Origin: Flavobacteriaceae bacterium
Lineage (GTDB): Bacteria > Bacteroidota > Bacteroidia > Flavobacteriales > Flavobacteriaceae
NCBI GenBank assembly: GCA_947452415.1
Contig: CANGCT010000002.1
Coordinates: forward strand, 1 to 64,000
Reading direction: 5' to 3'
Length of the DNA: 64,000 nt
Position numbers and translations under genes: made by a program. Positions 53,600 to 62,160 of this stretch are shown one piece after another (positions within the stretch are counted from its first letter, which is position 1; each line of letters begins with the position of its first letter). The notes under the pieces were generated by a model that worked only from the letters and a program-made list of their open reading frames with translations, had not been told where the DNA came from and made no database searches.

Positions 53600-54268
53600 T
53601 TATTTTATATTTCTTATGGCCTCTCGTTGGCTCAAAGGTTTTAAATTGGTAGAATTTACAAAATTTGAAACGCCTATTGGATTGAATCTACTATAATCCC
53701 GCAACGCCCAGCCAATGGCTTTTTGAATGAAAAATTCCTTAGATTCTTTATGCTTTTCACATTGTGCTTTAAGCAAATCAAAATTTGTTTTTTCTTTATA
53801 ACTCAATTGAAAAAGAATAGCCGCTCGATTCAACCACCTGTTTTCAGAGTTAGAAAAACGTTCTATAACTTCCTCAATTTTCTCCGGATATTGTTGTAAA
53901 TAGCCGCCTAAAATAAATTTAGCAATAGTATCAACAGAATCCCACCACGAATTGGTTACCAATAATTTTTCAATTATAACTATATCCTCTAAAATATACT
54001 TTTTCTTGATTTCTTTCGCTAAAATATCAATTGCACATTGGTGAAATTCTCGTTCTTTTTTATTGAAAAGTTCCCAACAAATACTTCTGAAATTAGATTG
54101 AACTTCTTCTTTATGCTTGTGCCAATTGGTTTTTAAAATGGTTCTTCGGTTGTTCGCTTGAATTCCTAAAAAGGAAAACTTATTTTTTATATAATTCGCC
54201 ATCTTAATTGCTAGTTCGCCATTGGAATTCTTTCTCAGTTCCGTTTCTAAATCGTTAATAAATGTCAT
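53600..54268 (-). CDS. DNA alkylation repair protein (AlkD-like HEAT-repeat glycosylase)
   Basis: About 222 aa from ATG 54268, whose ATGA overlaps the acpH stop (start chosen on this coupling; a start at 54295 is possible). AlkD family features: SFLGIQANNRRTILK, then ELFNKKEREFHQCAIDIL, WWDSVDTIAKFILGGYL, WLNRAAILFQLSYKEKT, FFIQKAIGWALRDYSRFNP. The D and W/R residues in WWDSVD and GWALRDYS match the pocket that excises N3- and N7-alkylpurines. It is translationally coupled to acpH. Confidence 0.9.
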   Translation of the reverse strand: MTFINDLETELRKNSNGELAIKMANYIKNKFSFLGIQANNRRTILKTNWHKHKEEVQSNFRSICWELFNKKEREFHQCAIDILAKEIKKKYILEDIVIIEKLLVTNSWWDSVDTIAKFILGGYLQQYPEKIEEVIERFSNSENRWLNRAAILFQLSYKEKTNFDLLKAQCEKHKESKEFFIQKAIGWALRDYSRFNPIGVSNFVNSTNLKPLSQREAIRNIK

Positions 54269-54852
54269 GCTAATTCTATTAATTTTTCTTTGCAATATTG
54301 TTGTAATTCTTCAAAAAACAATGTGAACTCTGTTTCTAATTCGTTATAATGAAGTTGAACTTCTACAATGGCTTCCTGCATATTTACTCGATGTTTGGTT
54401 CGGTAATCCATTTGAAATAAAATAATCTCTAAACCTTCTAAACTAGCATATTGTACCAGCCAATTTTGATCCATCATATAAGGTAATAGGTTCTGGGTTT
54501 TAGGTGTTAAGATATCGAAATTCCTTCGCATTAAAATGTAAAAATTCTCGGCATAAACTTCTAAATTTTCATTAAAATAAGAGTCCCAATTCTTTGCCAA
54601 AAAATGATCGTAAACAATATCCATAATCACCCCAGCATAATGTCCATATTTTTCATGAAAACGATGTTTGCTTTTTCTGTAAATAGGATGCGCATCGGTA
54701 AATGTATCAATATAACGGTGTAATAAAATGCCTTTTCGTAACTCATCAGGATATTCTAAATAGCGATTCCCACGAATACTATCGGCCATAAAATTTCCAA
54801 TTTTAAGCAAATCGTTTTCTCCAGAAAGATATATATGGGCTAGGAAATTCAT
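54265..54852 (-). CDS. Acyl carrier protein phosphodiesterase (DUF479/AcpH family)
   Basis: A 195-aa protein of the HD-like AcpH family, which removes 4'-phosphopantetheine from ACP. Signatures: MNFLAHIYLSGE, GNFMADSIRGNRY, GILLHRYIDTFTDAHP, HYAGVIMDIVYDHFLAKNW. The metal-binding His/Asp of these segments are all present. The stop codon overlaps the alkD start. The biological link between the two is not known. Confidence 0.9.
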   Translation of the reverse strand: MNFLAHIYLSGENDLLKIGNFMADSIRGNRYLEYPDELRKGILLHRYIDTFTDAHPIYRKSKHRFHEKYGHYAGVIMDIVYDHFLAKNWDSYFNENLEVYAENFYILMRRNFDILTPKTQNLLPYMMDQNWLVQYASLEGLEIILFQMDYRTKHRVNMQEAIVEVQLHYNELETEFTLFFEELQQYCKEKLIELA

Positions 54853-54934
54853 TTATTGTTATAAAGTATCGGGTTGCGAGTTTTAGGTTTTGTAAATATA
54901 GAAAATTTACTTTTTAATGAATTAGAAGAATAAC

Positions 54935-54942
54935 TATATTTG
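54935..54942 (+). promoter_or_regulatory. -7 element TATATTTG of glmM
   Basis: An exact TAnnTTTG, 58 bp before the ATG at 55001. The expected -33 position reads TTTTTA, so the upstream element is weak. Confidence 0.5.
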
Positions 54943-55000
54943 CCAATATTATAAAGGAGATACTAAACTCTCTAAATTCATAACCTTCTAAACTAAAAAA

Positions 55001-56401
55001 ATGACTTTAATAAAATCAATATCTGGAATTCGAGGAACTATTGGCGGTAAAGTAGGAGATAATTTAACTCCTGTTGATGCTGTGAAATTTGCTTCGGCTT
55101 ATGGAACGTTTTTAAAAGAAGGAAGCGGGAAGTTGGAAGATGGAAGAAAGTTAAAAGTTGTTATTGGTCGTGATGCCCGAATTTCTGGCCCTATGATTCA
55201 CAACTTGGTGATGAACACGTTGTTAGGATTAGGTATTGATGTAATTGATTTAGGTCTTTCTACAACACCAACGGTTGAAATTGCAGTTCCGATGGAGCAA
55301 GCCAATGGTGGAATTATATTAACCGCTTCTCATAATCCGAAGCAATGGAATGCCTTAAAATTATTGAATGAAAAAGGTGAATTTCTTAGCGAAAAAGAAG
55401 GTGAATTGATTTTAGAAATTGCCGAATCCGAAGCGTTTGATTTTGTAGATGTGGATTCTTTAGGTGAAATCACTGTAAATGATGCCTATATGGACATTCA
55501 TATTGATGAAGTTTTAGATTTACCTTTGGTAGATGCAGAAGCAGTTGCCAAAAGAAAATTTAAAGTTGTAGTGGATGGTGTGAATTCTTCGGGTGGAATT
55601 ATTATTCCGAAGTTGTTGGAACTGATGGGTGTGGAATGCGTAAAATTATATTGTGAACCGAATGGGCAATTTCCGCACAATCCAGAACCTTTAAAAGAAC
55701 ATTTGGGAGATATTTGTAAATTAGTTTTAGAAGAAAAAGCCGATTTCGGAATTGTTGTTGATCCAGATGTAGATCGTTTAGCTTTCATCTCTAATGATGG
55801 TGAAATGTTTGGCGAAGAATATACTTTAGTGGCTTGTGCCGATTATGTATTAAGTAAAACTCCTGGAAATACCGTTTCTAATATGAGTTCCTCTCGTGCT
55901 TTGAGAGATATTACTAATAAGCATAAAGGGAATTACCAAGCAAGTGCTGTTGGAGAAGTAAACGTAGTAACCTTAATGAAAGAAACCAATGCAATTATTG
56001 GAGGTGAAGGCAATGGCGGAATTATTTACCCAGAATCGCATTACGGTAGAGATAGTTTGGTAGGTGTAGCCTTATTCTTAACGCATTTAGCAAGTTTAGA
56101 TATGACTGTTGCAGAATTAAGAGCAAGTTATCCACAATATTATATGAGCAAAAACAAAATAGAATTAACCCCTCAAATTGATGTGGATGCTATTCTAGTT
56201 GCCATGACCGATAAATACAAAAACGAACATATTACTACCATTGATGGCGTGAAAATTGATTTCGCAAAAAATTGGGTACATTTAAGAAAATCGAATACCG
56301 AACCAATTATTAGAATCTATACCGAAGCTGCAACTCAAGAATTAGCAGACAACTTAGCGGTAAAAATTATTAATGAAATAAAAGTTATAGCTGGAATATA
56401 A
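55001..56401 (+). CDS. glmM: Phosphoglucosamine mutase (phosphohexomutase family)
   Basis: A 466-aa enzyme that converts glucosamine 6-phosphate to glucosamine 1-phosphate for peptidoglycan and LPS precursors. The N-terminal SISGIRGTIGGKVG is followed by catalytic TASHNPKQWNA with phosphoserine S110, the metal loop VVDPDVDRLAF, sugar-specificity GEGNGGIIYPE and phosphate-binding RKSNTEPIIRIY. Phosphomannomutase activity cannot be excluded from sequence. Residues 39-50 (KEGSGKLEDGRK) are encoded by a GGAAG-type repeat and look like a small insertion relative to relatives. Its terminator is at 56455-56489. Confidence 0.92.
   Translation: MTLIKSISGIRGTIGGKVGDNLTPVDAVKFASAYGTFLKEGSGKLEDGRKLKVVIGRDARISGPMIHNLVMNTLLGLGIDVIDLGLSTTPTVEIAVPMEQANGGIILTASHNPKQWNALKLLNEKGEFLSEKEGELILEIAESEAFDFVDVDSLGEITVNDAYMDIHIDEVLDLPLVDAEAVAKRKFKVVVDGVNSSGGIIIPKLLELMGVECVKLYCEPNGQFPHNPEPLKEHLGDICKLVLEEKADFGIVVDPDVDRLAFISNDGEMFGEEYTLVACADYVLSKTPGNTVSNMSSSRALRDITNKHKGNYQASAVGEVNVVTLMKETNAIIGGEGNGGIIYPESHYGRDSLVGVALFLTHLASLDMTVAELRASYPQYYMSKNKIELTPQIDVDAILVAMTDKYKNEHITTIDGVKIDFAKNWVHLRKSNTEPIIRIYTEAATQELADNLAVKIINEIKVIAGI
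55117..55155 (+). repeat. GGAAGNN repeat inside glmM
   Basis: Units GGAAGCG, GGAAGTT, GGAAGAT, GGAAGAA follow each other with a period of 7 bp. They are similar, on the opposite strand, to the tau-linker block at 50520-50560. They are translated in frame as SGKLEDGRK. Confidence 0.6.
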
Positions 56402-56454
56402 GTATTAAATAAGCTAGATTTAAATGCCATTGGGCATAATTAAAAAGAATACTT

Positions 56455-56489
56455 AAAAAGGTTATTAAAATATATTTAATAACCTTTTT
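56455..56489. terminator. Bidirectional terminator between glmM and selO
   Basis: A perfect 15-bp stem, AAAAAGGTTATTAAA at 56455-56469 and TTTAATAACCTTTTT at 56475-56489, with a 5-nt loop, between convergent genes. Confidence 0.88.
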
Positions 56490-56492
56490 AAA

Positions 56493-58058
56493 TTAAGAAC
56501 TGCAAGATAGCATTGAACTGCCTATTTTGTTTCTAGCCCAATCGGGTCTTTTAGCATACCATTTAGTATAATCTGCTTGTTCATCAAAAGGTTTTTTAAG
56601 TACCTCATGCAATTCTTTTAAAATTGAATAATCTTCTTCTTCGGCGGCATCAATTGCTAATTTTGCCATATAATTGCGTAAAACGTATTTTGGGTTTACG
56701 CTATTCATTGCAGTTTTTCTTTCTTCATCCGATTGTTCCTCCAGTTTTAGTCTGTTTAAGTACTTTTCAAACCAATTTTTCCAAGATTTAAGAATTTCTT
56801 TTTTGATTTCTTCTGGTTTGTAAAAAGCATCGTTTATAGTTGCAATACTTTCACTAGGCGAAGCATTTTTCTTTACAGAGCTTAATTCTCTGAAAAATAG
56901 TGTCATATCGGTTTCCGAAAGTTGTAAGTTTTTTTCCAATTTGGCAATAAGTTTACCATCTTCGGCATCTATTTTTTTCAAGCCTAATTTAGATTGCATC
57001 ATATCTATATAGTTAGAATGATACATTTGTTGGAATTCTTGCAATAGTAATTCCAATGGTTTTGCTTCTTTAATTAAAGGATACAAAGCATTTGCCAATT
57101 GGTATAAATTCCATTGGGCAACATTGGGTTGGTTTTCAAATCGGTATCTACGTTGTTCTTTATCGGTCGTGTTTGGGGTCCAATTGTAATTATAATCTTC
57201 CAGCCATCCGTAAGGCCCGTAATCTATAGTCAATCCAAGTATGGACATATTATCGGTATTCATAACTCCATGAACAAAACCCACTCGTTGCCAATGCACT
57301 ATCATTTCTCTAGTTTTATTGGAAACCGATTTAAAAAAATCTAAATATTTCTCTTTTCCAAAAGAGTTAATGTCTGGATAGTAGTTTTTTATGGTAAAAT
57401 CGACAAGTAGTTTTAAAGTTGTAATATCATTTTGAGAAGAAAATAATTCAAAATTCCCAAATCGAATAAATGATGGGGCGACTCTACATACCACAGCACC
57501 TTTCTCATAATTAGGATTTCCATCGTACATAACATCTCGCAAAACAGCATCCCCAGTAAGAATTAAAGATAACGACCGTGTCGTTGGAACACCCAAATGA
57601 AACATGGCTTCACTGCACAAATGTTCTCGTATAGAAGAACGTAATACTGCCAAACCATCGGCTTTACGGGAATAAGGAGTACTACCAGCACCTTTAAGTT
57701 GTAAAGCAAAAACTTGGTCTTTATATTTAATTTCGGTCAATGAAATAGCTCTACCATCTCCTAATTGCCCTGCCCAATTTCCAAATTGATGTCCGGCATA
57801 ATTCATAGCGTAAGGTCTCGAATTAGGAATTACTTTTTTACCAGAAAAATAATTTACAAAATCTTCGCTTTCTAACTCTTCTTTGGAAATCCCTATAAGT
57901 TCCGCAACTTCTTCTGTAGCATGAATTAATTTAGGATTGGATGGTATTCTTGGCGAAACATAAGAAAAACAAGCATTTAAAACTTGGCGTGTTTCATTTT
58001 TTTCATTAGTATCTGCGGGTAATTGGCTGGTAAATATATTTTCTAACTCTAAGTGCAT
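56493..58058 (-). CDS. selO: Protein adenylyltransferase SelO (YdiU family)
   Basis: A 521-aa pseudokinase-fold enzyme that transfers AMP from ATP to Ser/Thr/Tyr of proteins, often under oxidative stress. Visible: AGHQFGNWAGQLGDGRAISL, LQLKGAGSTPYSRKADG, SSIREHLCSEAMFHLGVPTTR (in two pieces), and the HGVMNTDNMSILGLTIDYGP catalytic stretch. The C-terminus SSMLSCSS keeps the redox Cys that replaces selenocysteine of eukaryotic SelO. It is monocistronic and convergent with glmM. Confidence 0.94.
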   Translation of the reverse strand: MHLELENIFTSQLPADTNEKNETRQVLNACFSYVSPRIPSNPKLIHATEEVAELIGISKEELESEDFVNYFSGKKVIPNSRPYAMNYAGHQFGNWAGQLGDGRAISLTEIKYKDQVFALQLKGAGSTPYSRKADGLAVLRSSIREHLCSEAMFHLGVPTTRSLSLILTGDAVLRDVMYDGNPNYEKGAVVCRVAPSFIRFGNFELFSSQNDITTLKLLVDFTIKNYYPDINSFGKEKYLDFFKSVSNKTREMIVHWQRVGFVHGVMNTDNMSILGLTIDYGPYGWLEDYNYNWTPNTTDKEQRRYRFENQPNVAQWNLYQLANALYPLIKEAKPLELLLQEFQQMYHSNYIDMMQSKLGLKKIDAEDGKLIAKLEKNLQLSETDMTLFFRELSSVKKNASPSESIATINDAFYKPEEIKKEILKSWKNWFEKYLNRLKLEEQSDEERKTAMNSVNPKYVLRNYMAKLAIDAAEEEDYSILKELHEVLKKPFDEQADYTKWYAKRPDWARNKIGSSMLSCSS

Positions 58059-58142
58059 TGTATTTTTTATTGTTTTACATTCAAATATAAAGAAATATTT
58101 TGGTATTGTATGGCAGAATGTTAATATAATCTTATTGAAGGA

Positions 58143-58171
58143 TTGTTAATTTCGATTAAATACTATATTTG
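58143..58171 (+). promoter_or_regulatory. Promoter of the S41 peptidase gene
   Basis: TTG at 58143-58145, an 18-bp spacer and TATATTTG at 58164-58171, close to ideal. It lies 26 bp before the TTG start codon. Confidence 0.65.
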
Positions 58172-58197
58172 AAATCCAACAAAAACATACCAAGCAT

Positions 58198-59787
58198 TTG
58201 AAAATTATTACTATAAAAACGGTTCTAAAGTCCATTTTTCTTTTACCTTTTGTAACTTTACTCCAAGTGGGATGTACATCTGTGGCAGAATACAATCAAA
58301 ATTTGGACAAAACCATATCTAAAGAAAAATTACTTAAAGATGTAGATTATGTGCAGCATAAACTTGAAAAACTGCATCCAAGTTTATATACTTATATTTC
58401 CAAAGAAGTCTTTAATCAAAAATTGGATAGTGTTAGAACTGCTATTGACAAACCCTTAACCAGCAAAGAGTTTTTCTTTTTACTAAGTCCTGTTATCGCA
58501 TCCGTTCGTCAAGGTCATATGGTTTTATCGCCTCCATTTAAAAAGACGGAAACGAAAGAATTAACCCGACTTACAAAACTAGGTGCTGGACCCTTATCGC
58601 AATTTGATTTGGAATGGATTAATTACAAATTATATGTAGTCAAAAATAAATCCAATCTAAAAAGGATAACAGCAGGTGCAGAAGTCATCAGTATCAATCA
58701 AGTTCCGCCACAGAATATTTACAACAAGTACCGAAATACTTATTCTTCCGATGGGTATAACACAACCTACATACCACGAGGGTTTTCTAAAAGATTCTCT
58801 ACTTACTTCACCAACGAAATGGGAATTAACGATAGTTTAGCCTATGTTTTTAAACAAAACGATTCGCTTATAAGTTGTGTAATCCACCGCCAAATTCTAG
58901 AGAAAAAGGCTAAAGTAAAAACTACAGTCACTGAGGCGACTAAACCAAAACCTGTTGCCGAAGACAAAAAGAAACAACGTATTTATGGCTACGATGCTGC
59001 AGCTAAAACCTACAGCAAAACCTTAAGTTTTGTTTCCAAAGACAGCAGTATTGCTATTTTGAAAGTCAAAGATTTCTCTAAAGGAAACTTCCGAAAATGC
59101 TACAAAGAAATTTTTGCTACGTTACAGCAAAAAGAAATTAAAACATTATTATTGGATTTAAGAAATAACCCAGGAGGCCGAGTTGCAGAAGCAGTAGAAT
59201 TGTATTCCTACTTAACCGATAAAGATTTTGTAATGCTACAAAGTGCCATCGTAACCTCCAAAACAAGCCTTTGGAAACTAGGATTGTTCAATAAAATACC
59301 AGTAGTTGCTTACCCATTTGCCGCAGCATTTTATCCTTTTTATATGGGGTTTTCCACTTTACGAACCGAGAAAAACCAACAAGGTATATATACTTATTCC
59401 TTAGTTGGTTCCCAAAAAAGAAAGTTCCAGCCCAATCATTTTTCTGACAAAGTCTATGTCCTTATCAATGGTGGCAGTTTTTCGGCTTCGTGCTTATTAG
59501 CCTCAAGTTTAAAATCGAATCCAATGGTTACTTTTGTAGGAGAAGAAACAGGTGGCGGATTCAACACTACCGTAGCAGGATTATTGCCAGTACTAAAACT
59601 TCCAAATTCCAAATTACCCCTACGCATTGGCTTAATGGATGTTAGAACCACCAACCAAACCGAAGTTGTTGGCCACGGAATTTACCCCGATAAAGAAATC
59701 ATCCCAACCCTTTCGGATCGATTAGAAAATAAAGACCCCGAAATGGATTGGATAATAAAAGAATGCATTTCTAAAAATACTCTTTAA
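58198..59787 (+). CDS. Lipoprotein S41 family peptidase
   Basis: A 529-aa protease-like protein. The start is a TTG at 58198 (no ATG fits the signal peptide), followed by KIITIKTVLKSIFLLPF and a lipobox-like LLQVGC (Cys about 26). An N-terminal helical domain (SKEKLLKDVDYVQHKLEKLHPSL) and a PDZ-like part are followed by the C-terminal processing fold (LLLDLRNNPGGRVAEAV, VYVLINGGSFSASCLLASSL, FVGEETGGG). The nucleophile would be a Ser in FSASC; the usual Lys partner is not certain. The substrate is unknown. The class V aminotransferase gene follows 31 bp later. Confidence 0.87.
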   Translation: MKIITIKTVLKSIFLLPFVTLLQVGCTSVAEYNQNLDKTISKEKLLKDVDYVQHKLEKLHPSLYTYISKEVFNQKLDSVRTAIDKPLTSKEFFFLLSPVIASVRQGHMVLSPPFKKTETKELTRLTKLGAGPLSQFDLEWINYKLYVVKNKSNLKRITAGAEVISINQVPPQNIYNKYRNTYSSDGYNTTYIPRGFSKRFSTYFTNEMGINDSLAYVFKQNDSLISCVIHRQILEKKAKVKTTVTEATKPKPVAEDKKKQRIYGYDAAAKTYSKTLSFVSKDSSIAILKVKDFSKGNFRKCYKEIFATLQQKEIKTLLLDLRNNPGGRVAEAVELYSYLTDKDFVMLQSAIVTSKTSLWKLGLFNKIPVVAYPFAAAFYPFYMGFSTLRTEKNQQGIYTYSLVGSQKRKFQPNHFSDKVYVLINGGSFSASCLLASSLKSNPMVTFVGEETGGGFNTTVAGLLPVLKLPNSKLPLRIGLMDVRTTNQTEVVGHGIYPDKEIIPTLSDRLENKDPEMDWIIKECISKNTL

Positions 59788-59818
59788 TATTCTTATATTT
59801 GAAAACAAATTTTAAGCA

Positions 59819-61306
59819 ATGAATACCACTCAAAACCTTACTGAATTAGAAATTTATTTTCAACAATTCCGAAAGAATATCATCGGAATTGATCAAGAAT
59901 TTGAATCTCCTTTCGGAAATAAGAAAATCATCTATACCGATTGGACTGCGAGTGGTCGTTTGTACCGTCCTATTGAAGAAAAAATGATCAACCAATTCGG
60001 ACCTTTTGTTGCCAATACCCATACCGAAACCACCGTTTCTGGAACCGCCATGACCATGGCTTACCACGAAGCAAAACACATCATAAAAAAACACGTTAAC
60101 GCTACCGAAGAGGATATTTTAATCAATACCGGTACTGGAATGACAGGCGTTGTCAATAAATTCCAACGTATTTTAGGATTAAAAATACCCGAAAATTTAA
60201 AACAGTATACAAACATCCCCAAAGAATTAATACCGATTGTTTTTATTTCCCACATGGAGCACCATTCCAACCAAACTTCTTGGTTAGAAACCACGGCAGA
60301 TGTAGTAGTAATTCCTGCCGATAAAAACGGTTTGTTCTCCTTAGAAAATCTAAAAATTTTACTAGAAAAATACCAAGATCGAAGTTTCAAGATTGCCTCC
60401 ATCACCTCGTGTTCTAACGTAACCGGAATCAAAACACCCTACCACGAAGTAGCCAAATTAATGCACCAAAACAACGGGGTGTGCTTTGTAGATTTCGCTT
60501 GTTCTGGCCCCTACGTACCAATAAACATGCATCCTCAAGACTCTGAAAGTTATTTAGATGCCATTTTCTTTTCGCCTCATAAATTTCTTGGTGGCCCAGG
60601 AACTTCTGGCGTATTAATTTTTAATAAAAACCTATACAAAAACAGCATTCCCGATTGCCCAGGTGGTGGTACTGTAAGTTGGACCAACCCTTGGGGAAAA
60701 CACAAATACATCGATAATATTGAAGATAGAGAAGATGGCGGAACACCTGGATTTTTACAAGTTATTAAAACCGCTTTGGCAATTCAATTGAAAGAAAAAA
60801 TGGGCATTGACAATATTTTAAAACGCGAACACGAGTTGGTAGAATACGTTTTTGAAGCCCTAAATCCCAATCCAAATGTGGTGATTTTGGCACAAGAACA
60901 CCAAGACCGATTGGGCGTAATTTCTTTTTATATTAAAGACCTCCACTTTAATTTAGGCGTTAAAATGCTCAACGACAAATTCGGAATACAAACCCGCGGA
61001 GGATGCAGTTGTGCCGGCACCTACGGCCATTATTTACTCCATGTAGACCAAGAAGCCTCCAACGATTTGGTGTGCCAAATTACCTCTGGTGATTTAATGA
61101 AAAAACCAGGTTGGATTAGAATGTCTATTCATCCAACCACCACCACTCAAGAGATTTCCTTTGTTTGCCAAAGCATTAACGATTTAGCAAACCGCCATCA
61201 AGATTGGGATAAAGACTATCAATACAACTATAAAACAAACGAATTCATCCATAAAAGCGCCACTAATTTTGAAAAAGAAATGGTAATCAACTGGTTTTCG
61301 GTTTAA
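59819..61306 (+). CDS. Class V aminotransferase-fold PLP enzyme (cysteine desulfurase-like)
   Basis: A 495-aa PLP enzyme. The cofactor Lys is in FFSPHKFLGGPGTSGVL, with VDFACSGPYVP upstream and the Cys loop TRGGCSCAGTYGHYLL downstream. It resembles the IscS/isopenicillin-epimerase superfamily, longer than SufS (about 405 aa) by a C-terminal extension. No other Fe-S or sulfur gene is beside it, so the substrate is open. Codons end in C more often than in neighbouring genes (for example around 60000-60120 and 60950-61100), possibly from high expression or transfer. Confidence 0.87.
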   Translation: MNTTQNLTELEIYFQQFRKNIIGIDQEFESPFGNKKIIYTDWTASGRLYRPIEEKMINQFGPFVANTHTETTVSGTAMTMAYHEAKHIIKKHVNATEEDILINTGTGMTGVVNKFQRILGLKIPENLKQYTNIPKELIPIVFISHMEHHSNQTSWLETTADVVVIPADKNGLFSLENLKILLEKYQDRSFKIASITSCSNVTGIKTPYHEVAKLMHQNNGVCFVDFACSGPYVPINMHPQDSESYLDAIFFSPHKFLGGPGTSGVLIFNKNLYKNSIPDCPGGGTVSWTNPWGKHKYIDNIEDREDGGTPGFLQVIKTALAIQLKEKMGIDNILKREHELVEYVFEALNPNPNVVILAQEHQDRLGVISFYIKDLHFNLGVKMLNDKFGIQTRGGCSCAGTYGHYLLHVDQEASNDLVCQITSGDLMKKPGWIRMSIHPTTTTQEISFVCQSINDLANRHQDWDKDYQYNYKTNEFIHKSATNFEKEMVINWFSV

Positions 61307-61603
61307 AATATTTACAATAAACTCTATTAGAAAAGCAATGTTACAACGGAATATTGCTTTTATTTAGGAGCGAAACAGCAGGCATTTTAGTAAAGGTAAT
61401 TCCTGCCATCCGTTACAATCTGGTATTGCGAGGAACGAAACAATCCAATAGCAACAATCTAATTTTGCAATACCAGGATTTCCACTTCTGTCAGGGCTAA
61501 ACAGTTTTTGTTTTTTGTAAAAATAGAAGTAACCCTTAACTTTTCAACCTTAAGCAGAGTAACGCCAACTTCATAATAGGTTCTAAACTAATGTAAATCC
61601 AAA
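61307..61603. other. Intergenic region carrying repeat debris, no gene
   Basis: The 382 bp between the aminotransferase and the ECF operon contain a composite REP-like element (61375-61499), a terminator (61604-61640) and a short CCCTGAA repeat (61664-61684). I see no ORF or known RNA. Confidence 0.6.
61375..61499 (-). repeat. Composite REP-like element with nested repeat
   Basis: The right end reads TTTCCACTTCTGTCAGGGCTA, the complement of the TAGCCCTGACAGAAG-type end. An internal perfect 10-bp inverted repeat, CTGGTATTGC (61420-61429) and GCAATACCAG (61467-61476), encloses GAGGAACGAAACAATCC, a well-known dispersed bacterial repeat sequence. The left end has TCCTGCCATCCGTTACAATC. It is related to the element at 21056-21160. 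Confidence 0.6.
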
Positions 61604-61640
61604 TAAAAAAGCGATTTATCATTTGAAAAATCACTTTTTT
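61604..61640 (-). terminator. Terminator of the second ECF sigma operon
   Basis: A stem of AAAAAAGCGATTT with AAATCACTTTTTT containing one mismatch, a loop of about 8 nt and A and T tracts on both sides. Confidence 0.7.
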
Positions 61641-61663
61641 ATTCATTATTTATGAAATTACTA

Positions 61664-61684
61664 GAACCCTGAACCCTGAACCCT
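61664..61684. repeat. Tandem GAACCCT repeat
   Basis: Three tandem 7-bp units of GAACCCT, preceded by CTAGAACCCT-type sequence from 61662. It resembles the 50374-50410 block in dnaX on the opposite strand. Confidence 0.55.
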
Positions 61685-61688
61685 ACAA

Positions 61689-62159
61689 CTATCCCCCAAT
61701 CTTTTTATCAAGATACTGTTGCAAAAGTTTTTTACTAAACTGTTCTTCTGCTTTTTTAAGTTTCAAAATTTTAGTAGAAGGTAGAATTCCTTTTAAATTG
61801 AAAACAAATTTCTTTTTCAGTTGGTATAATTCGTCTTCGGTACTTTCTATTTGAGTTAAAAGGGTTGCAGCTTCTTTCTCGGATAATTTATCAATAGCAT
61901 TGTTATCGGTTCTTTCTAGATAGGCTTTAAATTTTTGTTTTTTAATTTCTTGCTGTCTGTCTTCAAAGGCATTGAATAAAGGCCAAAACTTTGCTGCTTC
62001 ATCTGGAGTTAAATTTAACTCAGTAGTTATGAAAGCTACTTTTAATGCTTTTATTTTTTCCTTTTTTTCTTTAAAATGTTCTCTCATTGGCCCATTTTGG
62101 CCAAAAGAAGCAATAGAGATTAAGAATACAGAAACGAATAATAATTTATAATTTTTCAT
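61689..62159 (-). CDS. Exported Spy/CpxP-like helical protein (possible ECF sensor)
   Basis: 156 aa from ATG 62159 (1 bp after the upstream stop codon; an ATG 15 bp earlier is possible). The signal peptide MKNYKLLFVSVFLISIASFG is followed by a helical, highly charged periplasmic protein. The LTPDEAAKFWPLFNAFED motif is like LTxxQ-type repeats of Spy/CpxP and Bacteroidota 'sensor of ECF-type sigma factor' proteins. It is third in the operon, so it may sense misfolded protein or metal in the periplasm. Confidence 0.82.
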   Translation of the reverse strand: MKNYKLLFVSVFLISIASFGQNGPMREHFKEKKEKIKALKVAFITTELNLTPDEAAKFWPLFNAFEDRQQEIKKQKFKAYLERTDNNAIDKLSEKEAATLLTQIESTEDELYQLKKKFVFNLKGILPSTKILKLKKAEEQFSKKLLQQYLDKKIGG

Positions 62160-62160
62160 G

